A stretch of 64,000 bases of DNA from NCBI RefSeq assembly GCF_947496995.1, contig NZ_CANMFD010000001.1, positions 926,692 through 990,691 on the forward strand. The letters are read 5' to 3'. Numbering within the stretch: position 1 is the stretch's first letter; each line of letters begins with the position of its first letter. Origin of the DNA: an uncultured Roseibium sp. GTDB taxonomy: Bacteria; Pseudomonadota; Alphaproteobacteria; Rhizobiales; Stappiaceae. The notes below the pieces were generated by a model that searched no databases, was not told where the DNA came from, and worked only from the letters and a program-made list of their open reading frames with translations. The position numbers and the translations under genes were made by a program. Shown here piece by piece: positions 25,388-36,598 of the stretch.

Positions 25388-26158
25388 ATGACTATCAACG
25401 GTAAAGTGGCACTGGTAACCGGAGCCGGTCAGGGGATCGGACGCGGTATCGCCTTGCGGCTTGCGAAGGATGGCGCGATTGTCGACATCAAGACGGACAA
25501 GATGGAAGCCGTCGCGGCCGAGATAAGAGCCCTCGGCCGCAAGGCGACAACGTTCAAGGCCGACGTCGGCAATCGCGACGAGGTCTATGCGGCGGTCGAT
25601 CATGCCGAAAAGGAACTCGGCGGCTTCGACATCATGGTCAACAATGCCGGCATCGCACAGGTCAACCCGATCTCCGAAGTGCAGCCCGAAGAGGTGACAC
25701 AGATCCTGAAGATCAATATCGAGGGCGTGCTTTGGGGGATTCAGGCGGCTGCGGCCAGGTTCAAGGCTCGTGGCCACAAGGGAAAAATCATCAACGCCGC
25801 GTCTGTTGCCGGCCATGAGGGCTTCGCCATGCTGGGCGTCTATTCGTCCACGAAGTTCGCAATTCGCGGGCTGACCCAGGCTGCCGCCAAGGAATATGCC
25901 AGCGATGGCATCACAGTGAACGCTTATTGCCCGGGCATTGTCGGCACGGACATGTGGGTGACCATCGATGAGCGCTTCGCAGAGCTGACCGGCACGCCGA
26001 AGGGAGAGACATACAAGAAATACGTCAAGGGGATCGCCCTTGGCCGGGCCGAAACCCCGGACGATGTCGCCGCCCTGGTGTCCTATCTCGCCGGGCCGGA
26101 CTCCGACTATGTGACAGGGCAGGCCATCATCACCGATGGCGGGATGGTGTACCGCTGA
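25388..26158 (+). CDS. Acetoin/diacetyl reductase, short-chain dehydrogenase family
   Basis: The product has 256 residues, a classical [11 protein letters not shown] at about 11-18 binds NAD(P), NNAG at about 89-92 is the structural motif, and the catalytic triad is S...YSSTK around 139-156. Overall it resembles bacterial diacetyl reductases that form (S)-acetoin and 2,3-butanediol dehydrogenases, including the C-terminal [18 protein letters not shown]. These enzymes interconvert diacetyl, acetoin and 2,3-butanediol with NADH. AGGAGAT precedes the start. Its place beside the N-ATPase and near poxB suggests a low-oxygen or overflow-metabolism role. Exact substrate is inferred by similarity. 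Confidence 0.75.
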   Translation: MTINGKVALVTGAGQGIGRGIALRLAKDGAIVDIKTDKMEAVAAEIRALGRKATTFKADVGNRDEVYAAVDHAEKELGGFDIMVNNAGIAQVNPISEVQPEEVTQILKINIEGVLWGIQAAAARFKARGHKGKIINAASVAGHEGFAMLGVYSSTKFAIRGLTQAAAKEYASDGITVNAYCPGIVGTDMWVTIDERFAELTGTPKGETYKKYVKGIALGRAETPDDVAALVSYLAGPDSDYVTGQAIITDGGMVYR

Positions 26159-26179
26159 TCTCCTGACCGGCAACGGAAA

Positions 26180-26218
26180 CCCGGTGAAGGTCGCCCCTGA
26201 AAGCGCCCCTTCACCGGG
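26180..26218. terminator. Stem-loop between convergent SDR and atpG
   Basis: CCCGGTGAAGG at 26180-26190 pairs perfectly with CCTTCACCGGG at 26208-26218 over eleven base pairs. There is no T-run, so it may act as a bidirectional or Rho-assisted terminator for the two convergent operons. Confidence 0.55.
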
Positions 26219-26321
26219 ACACCCGGACATGATCTGGAGCTTCTCTCAGCGCTCGGAACCCGGGCGGTGAAGCGGTTTTCGGCATGGAGTCCGTCCTGCC
26301 GCGACCAGCAGTCACGAGTCC

Positions 26322-27155
26322 TTATGTCCGATCCTGTGCGGCGGCCGTCGAGAGTTCGATGATTTCGGTGGTCATCTGTTCCTGGCGCGCGCGCTGGAAC
26401 TCGCCCTTGAGGTCGGCGGCGATCCGTTTGACGTTCGATTGCGCCCGCGACATGGCTGCCGCGCGGGCGGCATTTTCGGCGGAGAACCCCAGCATCAGGG
26501 CCTCGCAGACCTCGGTGAAAACATATTCCTCGACCAGCGCGCCGATCAGGTTTTCGGCGGAAAGCGTCGTCAGCGGCGGTGTGCCGGGGGCGGCCGGAAA
26601 GCGGCTGAAGTCGAAGGGAAACAGCGGCCTGCGGATCGGCGGTTTTTCCGGCGTGACCGGGTCGCCGAAGACAATGTCGAGGGTCATGCCGGGCGTGTCC
26701 GCGAAACGTTCGAAAAGCGTGTCCACCAGACGGTTGGCCAGATGAGGAACCTCGGCGGCGTGCGGCGCCATGTCGGTCCACCAAATCGGCGCGACATCGT
26801 GCTCGTCCAGCGTTGCTTTCGTCCGGTTGCCGACGACCATCAATGCGCGGCCCTCCCTGGCCATGGCAAGACAGACCTCGGCCATCGCGTCGCCGAAAGA
26901 ACCTGAAAATCCCTGAGCCGCCCCGACGACGATTGCCAGCGCCGGGCCTTCCGCTTTGTCCGGCGCTCCCCGGTCGCCGAGGGGCAGGGCAGCGGACAGG
27001 GCTCCGGCCACGGTCGCCTCATGCGTCCGGATAGCGTCCAGATGCGTTCGCGCTTCCATTTGGTGGGCCGAGGCAAGCGCCCTGAGGGTCGAGACGACGC
27101 TGTCGATCTCATGGATATTCGCGATCCGCTCCTTGATGTCCTCGGGCCGGTTCAT
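26322..27155 (-). CDS. atpG: N-type ATPase gamma subunit
   Basis: The product has 277 residues and fits F1 gamma subunits. The N-terminal helix starts [20 protein letters not shown] and the C-terminal helix contains [20 protein letters not shown]. Gamma is the rotating shaft linking the c-ring to the alpha3beta3 head. It is the last gene of the atpDCQRBEFAG operon and overlaps the alpha gene by four bases. The central domain is more divergent than in the standard ATP synthase gamma, as is usual in N-ATPases. Confidence 0.88.
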   Translation of the reverse strand: MNRPEDIKERIANIHEIDSVVSTLRALASAHQMEARTHLDAIRTHEATVAGALSAALPLGDRGAPDKAEGPALAIVVGAAQGFSGSFGDAMAEVCLAMAREGRALMVVGNRTKATLDEHDVAPIWWTDMAPHAAEVPHLANRLVDTLFERFADTPGMTLDIVFGDPVTPEKPPIRRPLFPFDFSRFPAAPGTPPLTTLSAENLIGALVEEYVFTEVCEALMLGFSAENAARAAAMSRAQSNVKRIAADLKGEFQRARQEQMTTEIIELSTAAAQDRT

Positions 27156-28681
27156 GACGGCGGTTCCGGCTTGGTGCCGGACAGGCGCGCGGCAGCGGTG
27201 CGCACGCAGTCGACAAGGGCGGCGTGTACCTCATCCTCCAGCAGGTCCGCTTCGGCGCTTCCGGTCCCTGTGCCGGCCAGTTTCGGTTCCGCGGCCAGGA
27301 TGGGAAGGAGTTCCGTTTTCAGCGCTGGTATGGCGTCAGGGGAAAGACTGTCCAGCAAGCCTTCGGCCAAGGCGGCGAGCAAGGCCACCTGGGCAACTGT
27401 CGGCAGCGGTGAGAAGCGGTTCTGCGCCAGCAGTGCGCCGATCCGCTCGCCGCGTTCCAGGCGCGCTTTCATGCCGGCGTCGGCGAACCCTCCGAAGCGG
27501 GAGAACATCTTCATTTCAAGATATTGGGAATAATCCAGCCGCACCCGGCCGGCGACCGCCTTCAGCGCCGCCGATTGCGCCTTGCCGCCGACCCGGCTGA
27601 CCGACAGGCCGATGTCGACCGCCGGGCGCTGGTTGCCGGCAAACAGCGCGGCGGACGTGACGATCTGGCCGTCGGCGATGGAGATCAGGTTGGTGGGGAT
27701 ATAGGCCGACAGGTTGCCGGCCTCGATTTCGGCGATCGGCAGGGCGGTCAGTGAGCCGCCGCCCTTTTCCTGCGACAGTTTGGCGGAGCGCTCCAGCAGG
27801 CGGGCGTGCAGATAGAAGATATCGCCCGGATAGGCCTCGCGCCCCGGCGGCTGGCGGGCCAGCAGGGCGAGCTCGCGATGCACGGCGGCATGTTTGGTCA
27901 GGTCGTCGTAGACAATCAGGGCGTGGCCGCCCCGGTCACGGAACTCCTCGGCGATGGAGGTTGCCGAAAAAGGCGCCAGCCAGCGCAGACCCGGTTCCGC
28001 CGTTGCCGGGGCAACGACGAATATCGTCCGCTCGAAGGCGCCCTTGGCGCGCACCGCCTCGATGACCCGGCGCACTGCGGTGGTGCGCTGGCCGATTGCC
28101 ACATAGATGCAGACCATGTCGCTGGACTTCTGGTTCAGGATCGTATCGACCGCAATCGACGTCTTGCCGGTTCCGCGTTCGCCGATGATCAGCTCGCGCT
28201 GACCGCGTCCGATGGCAAACAGGGCATCGACCACCAGCAGCCCGGTTTCCACCGGCTCGGTGACGAAGTCACGCTCGATGATTTCAGGCGCCGGGCGTTC
28301 GGTTTCCGCAATCCCGGTGGTCTCGATCGGACCCAGATCGTCCAGCGGGCGTCCGAGCGGATCCACGACCCGGCCGAGCAACCCATCGCCGACGGGAACG
28401 GAAAGCAGGGTCCCGGTGCGGGTCACCGGACTGCCGGCCTCGATCCCTGTCATGGGGTCGAGAAACGCGGCCTGAAGGACCTCTTCGTCAAGGTTGAGGA
28501 CAAACCCCCGGGCGCCGGTCGAAAAGGCGATGATTTCATCCAGCCGGGCGCCGGGCAGCCCGGTGACATGGGCCAGTCCGTCGGCGATCTCTGTGACCGT
28601 GCCGGTTTCCTCCGCTTCCGGGCCAAGGGTGGCGGCGGCCACGCGGGCCTTCAGATCTTCAAGGCCGGGTTTCATGGTCAT
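27152..28681 (-). CDS. atpA: N-type ATPase alpha subunit
   Basis: The product has 509 residues. It carries the P-loop GERGTGKTS and the catalytic-interface region [18 protein letters not shown], and ends in a typical alpha C-terminal helical domain. Alpha alternates with beta in the F1 head and holds non-catalytic nucleotides. The start overlaps the end of the atpF gene by 23 bases, and the stop overlaps atpG, so expression is tightly coupled. Operon order and the extra atpQ/atpR genes show this belongs to the N-type ATPase, not the housekeeping F-type synthase. Confidence 0.9.
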   Translation of the reverse strand: MTMKPGLEDLKARVAAATLGPEAEETGTVTEIADGLAHVTGLPGARLDEIIAFSTGARGFVLNLDEEVLQAAFLDPMTGIEAGSPVTRTGTLLSVPVGDGLLGRVVDPLGRPLDDLGPIETTGIAETERPAPEIIERDFVTEPVETGLLVVDALFAIGRGQRELIIGERGTGKTSIAVDTILNQKSSDMVCIYVAIGQRTTAVRRVIEAVRAKGAFERTIFVVAPATAEPGLRWLAPFSATSIAEEFRDRGGHALIVYDDLTKHAAVHRELALLARQPPGREAYPGDIFYLHARLLERSAKLSQEKGGGSLTALPIAEIEAGNLSAYIPTNLISIADGQIVTSAALFAGNQRPAVDIGLSVSRVGGKAQSAALKAVAGRVRLDYSQYLEMKMFSRFGGFADAGMKARLERGERIGALLAQNRFSPLPTVAQVALLAALAEGLLDSLSPDAIPALKTELLPILAAEPKLAGTGTGSAEADLLEDEVHAALVDCVRTAAARLSGTKPEPPS

Positions 28682-29399
28682 CCTTCAGGGCCTCCGAAAT
28701 CCGCGTGAGATCGTGCGTGAGGGAGTTGTGAACCGTGCCGGTGGAGGACGACAGATCCAGCCCGGCGACAAGTGCCGGGTCGATTTGCACTTCGGCTGCG
28801 GCAATCCCGAATGGCTTCAGCGCCGCATCGATGATCTTCCTGTCGTTCCCGGACAGCGGGTGGGGGGAAATGACCCTGAGGTTCTTTCCGCCCAAAAGGG
28901 CGGCCCGGCGGTCCTCCGGCAGCGCGCCGATGGTTTCGGCCAGCCGGGCAGCATAGCCTTCGACGGTGGGGGGAACGGGAAGCGCCGACAATGCCCGCTC
29001 CGCAATGGCTTCGGCCAGATCCCGCGCACGCCGGAGTGTTTCGGCTTCCGCATCCCGCGCCGTCTTCTGCGCATCGGCGCGCGCCGCGGCCAGGATCGCG
29101 GCGGCCTCCTTGCGGGCGGCCTCCAGCAACTGCTTGCGCTGCTCCTCGGCGTCCGCCTGCGCCCTGGTCAGGACGTCATGGCGGGCGGCTGCGGTTTTCT
29201 CCGCTTCCTGTTGCGCCAGGGCGGTGGCCTTGAGGGCGTCGGATTTCGCCTTCTCCGCCGCATCCATGGCCGCTCTGGTCTCAGCCTGCCGGCGCGCGAT
29301 GATCCCTGCCACGGGCCGGAACAGGAAATGCCGCAGGATCGCCAGCAGCACCAGCACATTGACGATCTGAAGGCCGAAGGTGATCCAGTCGAACTGCAT
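28659..29399 (-). CDS. atpF: N-type ATPase b subunit with delta-like C-terminus
   Basis: The product has 246 residues, longer than a usual b subunit. One N-terminal membrane helix ([20 protein letters not shown]) is followed by a long alanine/glutamate coiled coil (about 40-120). The end ([20 protein letters not shown]) resembles the C-terminal signature of delta subunits. No separate delta gene exists in the operon, so this protein probably supplies the whole peripheral stalk. It lies between atpE and atpA. The C-terminal resemblance is by eye and could be convergent. Confidence 0.82.
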   Translation of the reverse strand: MQFDWITFGLQIVNVLVLLAILRHFLFRPVAGIIARRQAETRAAMDAAEKAKSDALKATALAQQEAEKTAAARHDVLTRAQADAEEQRKQLLEAARKEAAAILAAARADAQKTARDAEAETLRRARDLAEAIAERALSALPVPPTVEGYAARLAETIGALPEDRRAALLGGKNLRVISPHPLSGNDRKIIDAALKPFGIAAAEVQIDPALVAGLDLSSSTGTVHNSLTHDLTRISEALKDDHETRP

Positions 29400-29402
29400 G
29401 GC

Positions 29403-29648
29403 CTATTGCACGAACGGGTTGGCGAACAGCAGCAGCAGCGCGATCACCAGGCAGTAGATCGCCATCGTTTCGATCATCGCCAGGCCGACGAACAGCGTTC
29501 GGGAAATGGTGCCGGAGGCCTCGGGCTGGCGGGCGATGGCCTCCATGGCGGCGGCAACCGCGCGGCCCTCGGCAAGGGCAGGGCCGATCGCTCCGAAGGA
29601 AACCGCAAGTGCGGCGGCCAGAATACTGACAATTTCGATGTAGCTCAT
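29403..29648 (-). CDS. atpE: N-type ATPase c subunit (rotor ring)
   Basis: The product has 81 residues in two membrane helices with the polar loop ARQPEA. Ion-binding residues are visible: Glu27 in helix one and Glu60-Thr61 with Tyr65 in helix two. Their spacing matches the Na+-binding set of the Ilyobacter c subunit (Gln32, Glu65, Ser66, Tyr70). N-ATPase c subunits with two acidic residues have been discussed as Na+- or H+-coupled. The gene overlaps the end of atpB by four bases. Helix one lacks the usual strict GxGxG run. Confidence 0.88.
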   Translation of the reverse strand: MSYIEIVSILAAALAVSFGAIGPALAEGRAVAAAMEAIARQPEASGTISRTLFVGLAMIETMAIYCLVIALLLLFANPFVQ

Positions 29649-30334
29649 GCAGGTGGATCCTTTTTCGGAGGGGCGTCTGTCTCGACGGCCGAGGCGATGA
29701 AAACCAGGGCGAGGATGGCGAAGATATAGGCCTGGACGGCACCGGTCAGGAGATCGAGCGCCATCAGCGGAATGGGCACAAGCAGCCCGGCCAGCGACAG
29801 GACGATGCCGATGACGAAGACACCGCTCATGACGTTGCCGAACAGGCGGACCATCAGCGAGAAGGAGCGGGTGACCTGTTCGATCAGGTTGAGCGGGATC
29901 ATCACCCAGGTCGGGCGGGCGAAGCTCTTCAGATAGCCCCAGACGCCCTGTGCCCTAAGGCCATAGGCGATGGTCGCGACAAAGACGATCACCGCCAGCG
30001 CGGCATCAGTTTCCAGATGGGCGGTCGGCGGTTCCACACTCGGGATCAGCGACGACCAGTTGGCGGCAAGAATGAACAGCAGCAACGTGCCTATGAGCGC
30101 GCGGAACCGGCCCGGGTCGCCGGAAATTGTCGCCTTGATCTGATCGTCGATTGCGGTGACCACCAGTTCCAGCACTTCCTGAACCGGGCCCGGTTTGACC
30201 GACAGCCGCAGGGTTGCCAGGAAGGACCCAACACCCAGCACGGCGAGAATGGCCCAGGTGGTGACCACCGTCTGGCTGATGCCGATGGATCCGATGGAAA
30301 AGACCGTGGAAACGGCAAACGGAGAGTCGCTCAT
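29645..30334 (-). CDS. atpB: N-type ATPase a subunit
   Basis: From ATG 30334 the product is 229 residues, an integral membrane protein with five to six helices. It includes [22 protein letters not shown], which contains the conserved Arg of the ion channel. Subunit a forms the half-channels that load and unload the c-ring. The start overlaps the atpR stop as ATGA; the longer frame to 30508 runs through atpR and is not real. The family is shorter than the housekeeping a subunit, as here. Confidence 0.88.
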   Translation of the reverse strand: MSDSPFAVSTVFSIGSIGISQTVVTTWAILAVLGVGSFLATLRLSVKPGPVQEVLELVVTAIDDQIKATISGDPGRFRALIGTLLLFILAANWSSLIPSVEPPTAHLETDAALAVIVFVATIAYGLRAQGVWGYLKSFARPTWVMIPLNLIEQVTRSFSLMVRLFGNVMSGVFVIGIVLSLAGLLVPIPLMALDLLTGAVQAYIFAILALVFIASAVETDAPPKKDPPA

Positions 30335-30609
30335 GCCGCCTCCTTCCGCGCCTGCCGCAGGACAAGCGAGCGGCCGACCCAAAGGCCCGCGGCGGCGGAC
30401 AGCAGCGCGGTTGCTCCCATCCTGGCGCATAGATAGAAAAACAGCCCGAGTGCGATGAAGCGGACCACTTGCAGGACCACCGCCTTCAGGTCGCCTGCGG
30501 CGAGACATTCGCTCACGCGTAGCAGACTGCGGAAATGCAGCCAGCCGGCTGCCACACCTGCGGGAGCCGCGAGCGCGGCGATTGCCAATATCGTTGGAAT
30601 TTCACTCAT
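30331..30609 (-). CDS. atpR: N-type ATPase accessory membrane protein AtpR
   Basis: From ATG 30609 the product is 92 residues with three predicted membrane helices. Arg residues lie in the second and third helices (VVRFIALGLFFYLCARMG, then [18 protein letters not shown]). AtpR is a hallmark of N-ATPase operons and is thought to help assemble or protect the rotor ring by pairing Arg with the c-ring acidic residues; this is a proposal in the literature, not proven. It overlaps atpQ upstream and atpB downstream. Confidence 0.85.
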   Translation of the reverse strand: MSEIPTILAIAALAAPAGVAAGWLHFRSLLRVSECLAAGDLKAVVLQVVRFIALGLFFYLCARMGATALLSAAAGLWVGRSLVLRQARKEAA

Positions 30610-30892
30610 TGTTCGTGCATCCAGCGCAGGGCGAGCCAAAGACCAAGGGCGGCGCCGGCCATGGTGAGCGCGGCCGTGAGTGTGATGCCGCTGCCGAGCA
30701 GATGGTCGAGCCAGTTTCCCGTCACGACACCCAACAGGGTCGGACCGACGATCACCCAGCCCAGCACGCCGATCTGGCCGAACCGGCGAGCGAGAGACGG
30801 TTCCGGGTCCTCCTTCGCCGCTTCATCGCGCTGGTGGGTTCTGCGGGCCGCATTGGCCAGATGGCCGTCTTCATCGTAGTCTTCGCGCTCAC

Positions 30893-30896
<4 letters not shown>
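30606..30896 (-). CDS. atpQ: N-type ATPase accessory protein AtpQ (AtpI-like)
   Basis: From ATG 30896 the product is 96 residues. A charged cytoplasmic N-terminus (MSEREDYDEDGHLAN) is followed by two membrane helices (GWVIVGPTLLGVVTGNWLDH and AALTMAGAALGLWLALRW), the AtpI/AtpQ layout. It probably helps assemble the c-ring. Overlaps of four bases with both neighbours place it in the coupled operon. The longer frame upstream shadows atpC. Confidence 0.85.
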
Positions 30897-32793
<1,897 letters not shown>

Positions 32794-32803
32794 TCAAGCA
32801 CGT

Positions 32804-33955
32804 TCAGCGCGCCGCCGCCGCCACCGCCGCCGGGATCTGTCCGGACGTGTTGGCCGCGATCCATTGGCAGACTCCCGGCCAGGTGTTCCTGAGTGTTTTC
32901 GTTCCCATGAACAGGCCGATATGTCCGCCCGGCACCAGTTTGCTGACGATCCGGTCCCCGGGAGTGCCGACCAGGGTTTTGGCGGCAAAGACCTGTTCCC
33001 GGGTGGTGATGTCATCGGCCTCGCCCGCCAGAAGGTAGAGCGGGCAGACAACCTGGCTGAGCGAAAGGGTCTTGCCGAGGGCGACGAATTCGCCCTTTGC
33101 GAAACGGTTTTCCTTGAAGAGGAGTTGGATCGCCTGAAGATAATACCGTCCCGGCAGGTCGATCGGGTTTTCGTACCAGCGCTCGAAATGTTCGGTGCGG
33201 GCGATGTAGCACTTGTCCTCGATATGCTCATAGAGATCGATGAACTTGCCGACATACTGTTTGCCGGGATGCATGTCCTTCCACCCGGCCAGCATATACT
33301 GGCCCAGCATGCGTCCGCCGCCGGCGGCAACCATCTGCTCGTAGAAGCTCAGCGGCAGTTCATGCGCCAGTTTCTTGATGGGGCCATTGCCGGCATCGGT
33401 GTCGATGGGCGCGCCGGCCAGCACAAGGGCGATGACCTTCTGCGGATACAGGCAGGCATACATGGTTGAAAGCCAGCCGCCCTGGCAAAGTCCGACCAGG
33501 GCGACCCGCCCCCCAAGCGCGTCTACCGCGATGTTCAGATCGGTAAGATACTTGTCGATATCGTAGTCGCGCATTTCAGGGGTGGCGGATTTCCAGTCCG
33601 TTGCTAGCACCCGCTGCAGCCCGGAATTCAACAGCGTTTCGACCAGGCTCTGCCCCTTGGCGAAATCCGCGATTGTCGAACTGTGGCCGGCATAAGGGGC
33701 ATCGACCAGGACCGGTATGGCCGCCGGATCCGCCTGCGGCGCGGAAAAATCGCGCAGCCGCATGGTGTCGAGATCTTTCACGACGCGGTTCTCGGTGGCC
33801 CACATAGGTGGTGGCGGTGCCGCTATTTCACCGGCTTCGGCGATGAAACGCATGTTGTCCTGAAAGACCTTCAATCCCTCTTGTTGCATCTCGATGGCCG
33901 CAGCCATCGGCCAAAACCAGGGGACCGAATGCTCATATTTGGGCGTTTTGTTCAT
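32804..33955 (-). CDS. PhaC-like alpha/beta hydrolase (polyhydroxyalkanoate synthase-related)
   Basis: The product has 383 residues with an alpha/beta hydrolase fold. GLCQGG near 156-161 is the lipase-like box with Cys nucleophile used by PHA synthases. AGEADDIT near 315 offers the Asp and GGHIGLFMG near 345-353 the His. PHA synthases polymerise hydroxyacyl-CoA into storage granules. The length resembles class III PhaC, but no phaE partner is visible and the N-terminus is unusual. Related proteins sit beside N-ATPase and fermentation genes in some proteobacteria, so a role in storing or using carbon under low oxygen is plausible. Depolymerase activity cannot be excluded. Confidence 0.65.
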   Translation of the reverse strand: MNKTPKYEHSVPWFWPMAAAIEMQQEGLKVFQDNMRFIAEAGEIAAPPPPMWATENRVVKDLDTMRLRDFSAPQADPAAIPVLVDAPYAGHSSTIADFAKGQSLVETLLNSGLQRVLATDWKSATPEMRDYDIDKYLTDLNIAVDALGGRVALVGLCQGGWLSTMYACLYPQKVIALVLAGAPIDTDAGNGPIKKLAHELPLSFYEQMVAAGGGRMLGQYMLAGWKDMHPGKQYVGKFIDLYEHIEDKCYIARTEHFERWYENPIDLPGRYYLQAIQLLFKENRFAKGEFVALGKTLSLSQVVCPLYLLAGEADDITTREQVFAAKTLVGTPGDRIVSKLVPGGHIGLFMGTKTLRNTWPGVCQWIAANTSGQIPAAVAAAAR

Positions 33956-34707
33956 GGTTGAGCCTTATGCGTTGTTCTCATGCGCGGCCGGAGCGGTCGT
34001 GGCGTGCAAGGTGACGGCAGGCAGGACGATCGTCCCGGTTACCATGCCGTCGGTCGTGGCAAACATCTGCTGGCGACTGCGCATACCGGTTGCGCCGGGT
34101 CTGGAGCGCCGCAGCGGATGAAGCGGCAAGTGAAGAGATTCGGCATTGCCGATCCCGGAGGCACCGCTTCACACAACTCAAGGTGCCATCGTCAAGGAGA
34201 GCTCTTCATTGACCCGGTGCGCATTGTTCCAGATCAAATTCTTCCGCAATGCGAGGGGCAAACTGCGTGGATGTGTCTGCACATCGTTTCCCACAGCGCC
34301 ATGCAGCTGGGAAAGATCGGGCAGCAAAGTTACGGGGAGGGTGCCGTCCAATGGTGGAGAGTTCCAGGGCAACAGGTCGTCGCCATCCGGAAGAAGGCAT
34401 GCAGCAAGTTACCGGTGCCGTAGATCAGCCATGCCGGCTAAGAGCCTGACCGGTTCGCAACCGCTGGCGATGGCTGTGCAGAGGCAGGCGCGGCAACATG
34501 GACGCCGGGTGCGCCTTTGGCAGTGAACAGATTGACGGCGGAATACGGCTCGTCCGCGAAGGCGTGTCGATGATGGCCTGCGGTGGCGATTTTCCGGGTA
34601 TATCGGCAAGGTATGTTTGCGCAGGACGACCTGCCTGGCCGCGTTTGCAACGCGGTCAGACGGGCCGGAACATCCCCCTCGGACGGGGGGGCTCAGAGCG
34701 TCAGGCT
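33956..34707. other. About 750-bp stretch without a recognisable gene
   Basis: Several short overlapping frames occur on both strands, none with family resemblance. Pieces on the minus strand (for example around 34180-34400 and 34440-34650) have ordinary protein-like composition but change frame, so a decayed gene is possible. The promoter of the PhaC-like/N-ATPase transcript should lie at the left end. Confidence 0.35.
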
Positions 34708-34965
34708 CTAACTGCGGGCGGCGCTGCTCGCACGGGCTGCGGCAGCCGCGGGCTTTTTCGCTTTGCGCCCCTTGGCCGGTTTGGGATCCGGCAGGTCGGC
34801 CTGAGATGCCAGGCGCGCCGCGCGCAGCCTCATTGTCTTCGCATCGCGCAGCTCGGATTCGGTCCGCAGCATTTCCTGCGAGATCCGCTTGGTTGTTTCC
34901 GCCTTTGATTCTGCGGTCTCGCGCCGGGTCTGGCTGAGCTTGCCGCTGTTGGTCTCGGTGGACAT
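34708..34965 (-). CDS. Small basic, lysine/alanine-rich protein
   Basis: From ATG 34965 the product is 85 residues or fewer. It has a charged helical N-terminal half (ETAESKAETTKRISQEML) and a basic Ala/Lys tail (KPAKGRKAKKPAAAAARA). The composition suggests nucleic-acid binding, in the style of small histone-like tails, but no family is recognised. It lies downstream of the cold-shock gene on the same strand, beyond a strong terminator, so it is probably transcribed separately or by read-through. Confidence 0.5.
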   Translation of the reverse strand: MSTETNSGKLSQTRRETAESKAETTKRISQEMLRTESELRDAKTMRLRAARLASQADLPDPKPAKGRKAKKPAAAAARASSAARS

Positions 34966-34993
34966 TGCTTCCGATCCTTTCAAAAGTGCAGAA

Positions 34994-35022
34994 CAAAAAA
35001 AAGGCCGGGAAATTTCCCGACC
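34994..35022 (-). terminator. Rho-independent terminator of the cold-shock gene
   Basis: Read on the minus strand, GGTCGGGAAA and TTTCCCGGCC at 35022-35003 form a ten-base stem (one G-T pair), followed by eight or nine Ts at 35002-34994. This is a textbook intrinsic terminator about 60 bases after the cspA stop. Confidence 0.88.
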
Positions 35023-35084
35023 TCTCATCTCATCCCGGTGGTCCGTGCCAGTACATCCGTGGTCACGGACCGGGGATGAGTTAT

Positions 35085-35294
35085 TTAGACTGCCTGCAGG
35101 TTGTCAGCAGCGGACTTGCCGGAGCGACGGTCCTGGACAACTTCAAAGCTGACTTTCTGGCCTTCGACCAGGGAGTGCATGCCAGCGCGCTCAACAGCGG
35201 AGATGTGAACGAACACGTCTGCTGCGCCGTCTTCCGGCTGGATGAAGCCAAAGCCTTTGGTGGAATTGAAGAACTTTACGGTGCCAATGGTCAT
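35085..35294 (-). CDS. Cold-shock domain protein
   Basis: The product has 69 residues, the standard CSD size. Both RNA-binding motifs are present: KGFGFIQP (RNP1) at 13-20 and DVFVHIS (RNP2) at 26-32. These proteins bind single-stranded RNA and DNA and melt mRNA structure. The upstream region to about 35.8 kb is non-coding and likely contains a long 5' leader, common for csp genes. Its own terminator follows. Confidence 0.92.
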   Translation of the reverse strand: MTIGTVKFFNSTKGFGFIQPEDGAADVFVHISAVERAGMHSLVEGQKVSFEVVQDRRSGKSAADNLQAV

Positions 35295-35827
35295 AACGAT
35301 TTCCTTTCAATCGGTCATGAGAGAATGCCTGCCCCACAAGATGTGAAACGGGCGGTTTGTCGACGTTGATAGGGAAGATCGTTCAGGCCGCGGCAAGCCG
35401 CGCAGTCACAAAGTTCGTCAAACAATATCGATGAGCGTTACATAAGCCAGCTGCGTGGCCAAAACAAGGCGCGTTTCTCAAATATGATGACTTTTTTGAT
35501 AAAAATTCTCCGGGGGAATGCTGAAAAACAAGTGCACATTTGAATGGTTTATACGCTTTTCCACATTGTTGCGGTCGGTTTACGCCCCTGATTACGCCGA
35601 TAATCCAGAAAAAAGCAGCAGTCTCGGCATCATCGGGCATTGCCTCGAAGAAACAGGAAACTGCCGTATCGAGCGATTCGCACCCGGTTGCCCTCAGGTG
35701 TCCCGACCCGGTTCGACCGACGATGGTCACGAGATCGTAGCCGCGCGATTGTTTGTGAACTCTCCGTAAGAATGCTAGATTGCCCTGAATTGAGAAGACG
35801 CCTGTTTCAATATTTTTTTGGTGAATG
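35295..35827. promoter_or_regulatory. Non-coding divergent region of the cold-shock and secreted-protein genes
   Basis: No gene is supported here. The region is more AT-rich near 35.4-35.6 kb. It probably holds the csp promoter and 5' leader on the minus strand and the promoter for the gene starting at 35828 on the plus strand. Exact -35/-10 pairs were not fixed. Confidence 0.4.
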
Positions 35828-36598
35828 ATGGCTGAGCTGACGAAGCGCAAATTTTTGAATCTCATTTCTTTTTTACTGTCGCTGATCATTTTCTGGCTTA
35901 CCGGAGCAACCTCTTCCGCCAAGGGGAGCAGGTTGGAGCAGGCGGATCCTGTCGAGACCGGTGTCTGGAAATTCTCAGGCCGGAGACCGGCGTCTTCGGT
36001 TTTTCTGGCGCTTGAAGTGCCGGTTGGCGCCGGGCTGACGTCCGGCGCGCTCGAACAGGGAACCGACGGGTCAATCACGATTGCCGCTTATGGGGGCGAC
36101 TCTCCCAATGCCAAGGCCGGATCGGGAAGTGACCCGATCAGTCCCAATCTGCCTGCGCCCGGCAACAATGCCGACAACGGTTCGGGCGCCCCTCAGGAGA
36201 GGGCCATCCTTCAGCGCTTGTTGAACACCAAGGCGCGCATCGTTGCCGAATCCGAACGATGCAAAACGAAAATCCTGCGTGGACTGGAACCCTTGAGATG
36301 CTTCGCCGATGTGCTTGCGAGATATGAGGCACGCCTGGCACGCGAAGCCGGTCGTGGCAGCAGCGTGGCGAAGTCGGCCCTGCCGATTGTCAGGCAGATG
36401 GCCAGAGATATCCGCAGGGCCAACAGCAGCGCACAGGGGCTGGAGATCGTTCGAAGGGGGATCGGTAAAGTCCAGCGAATTCGCCTCGTCAGATCGCAGG
36501 ACGCCGTTGTGGCGAAGCTTCAGCAGCAGCAACGTGGCGTTCTGGTGGAAACCTTGCAGGCGGTCGAGATCAACCTTGCGAAAGCGATTGCGATTTGA
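35828..36598 (+). CDS. Exported protein of unknown function, partner of the caspase-like gene
   Basis: The product has about 256 residues. The N-terminus (RKFLNLISFLLSLIIFWLTG) is a signal peptide or membrane anchor. A low-complexity Gly/Ser/Asn/Pro linker follows at about 90-125, then a helical, Arg-rich domain with two cysteines (SERCKTKIL and LRCFADVL) that may pair. No family is recognised. Its stop overlaps the TTG start of the caspase/SEL1 gene, indicating coupled translation and a common function. Confidence 0.6.
   Translation: MAELTKRKFLNLISFLLSLIIFWLTGATSSAKGSRLEQADPVETGVWKFSGRRPASSVFLALEVPVGAGLTSGALEQGTDGSITIAAYGGDSPNAKAGSGSDPISPNLPAPGNNADNGSGAPQERAILQRLLNTKARIVAESERCKTKILRGLEPLRCFADVLARYEARLAREAGRGSSVAKSALPIVRQMARDIRRANSSAQGLEIVRRGIGKVQRIRLVRSQDAVVAKLQQQQRGVLVETLQAVEINLAKAIAI

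Noticed and set aside
27806-28708. 300-residue plus-strand frame
   Set aside because: Antisense to the N-ATPase alpha gene, with no protein family resemblance.
35383-36078. 231-residue minus-strand frame
   Set aside because: It overlaps the secreted-protein gene and the csp leader; its composition is shadow-like and it matches no family.
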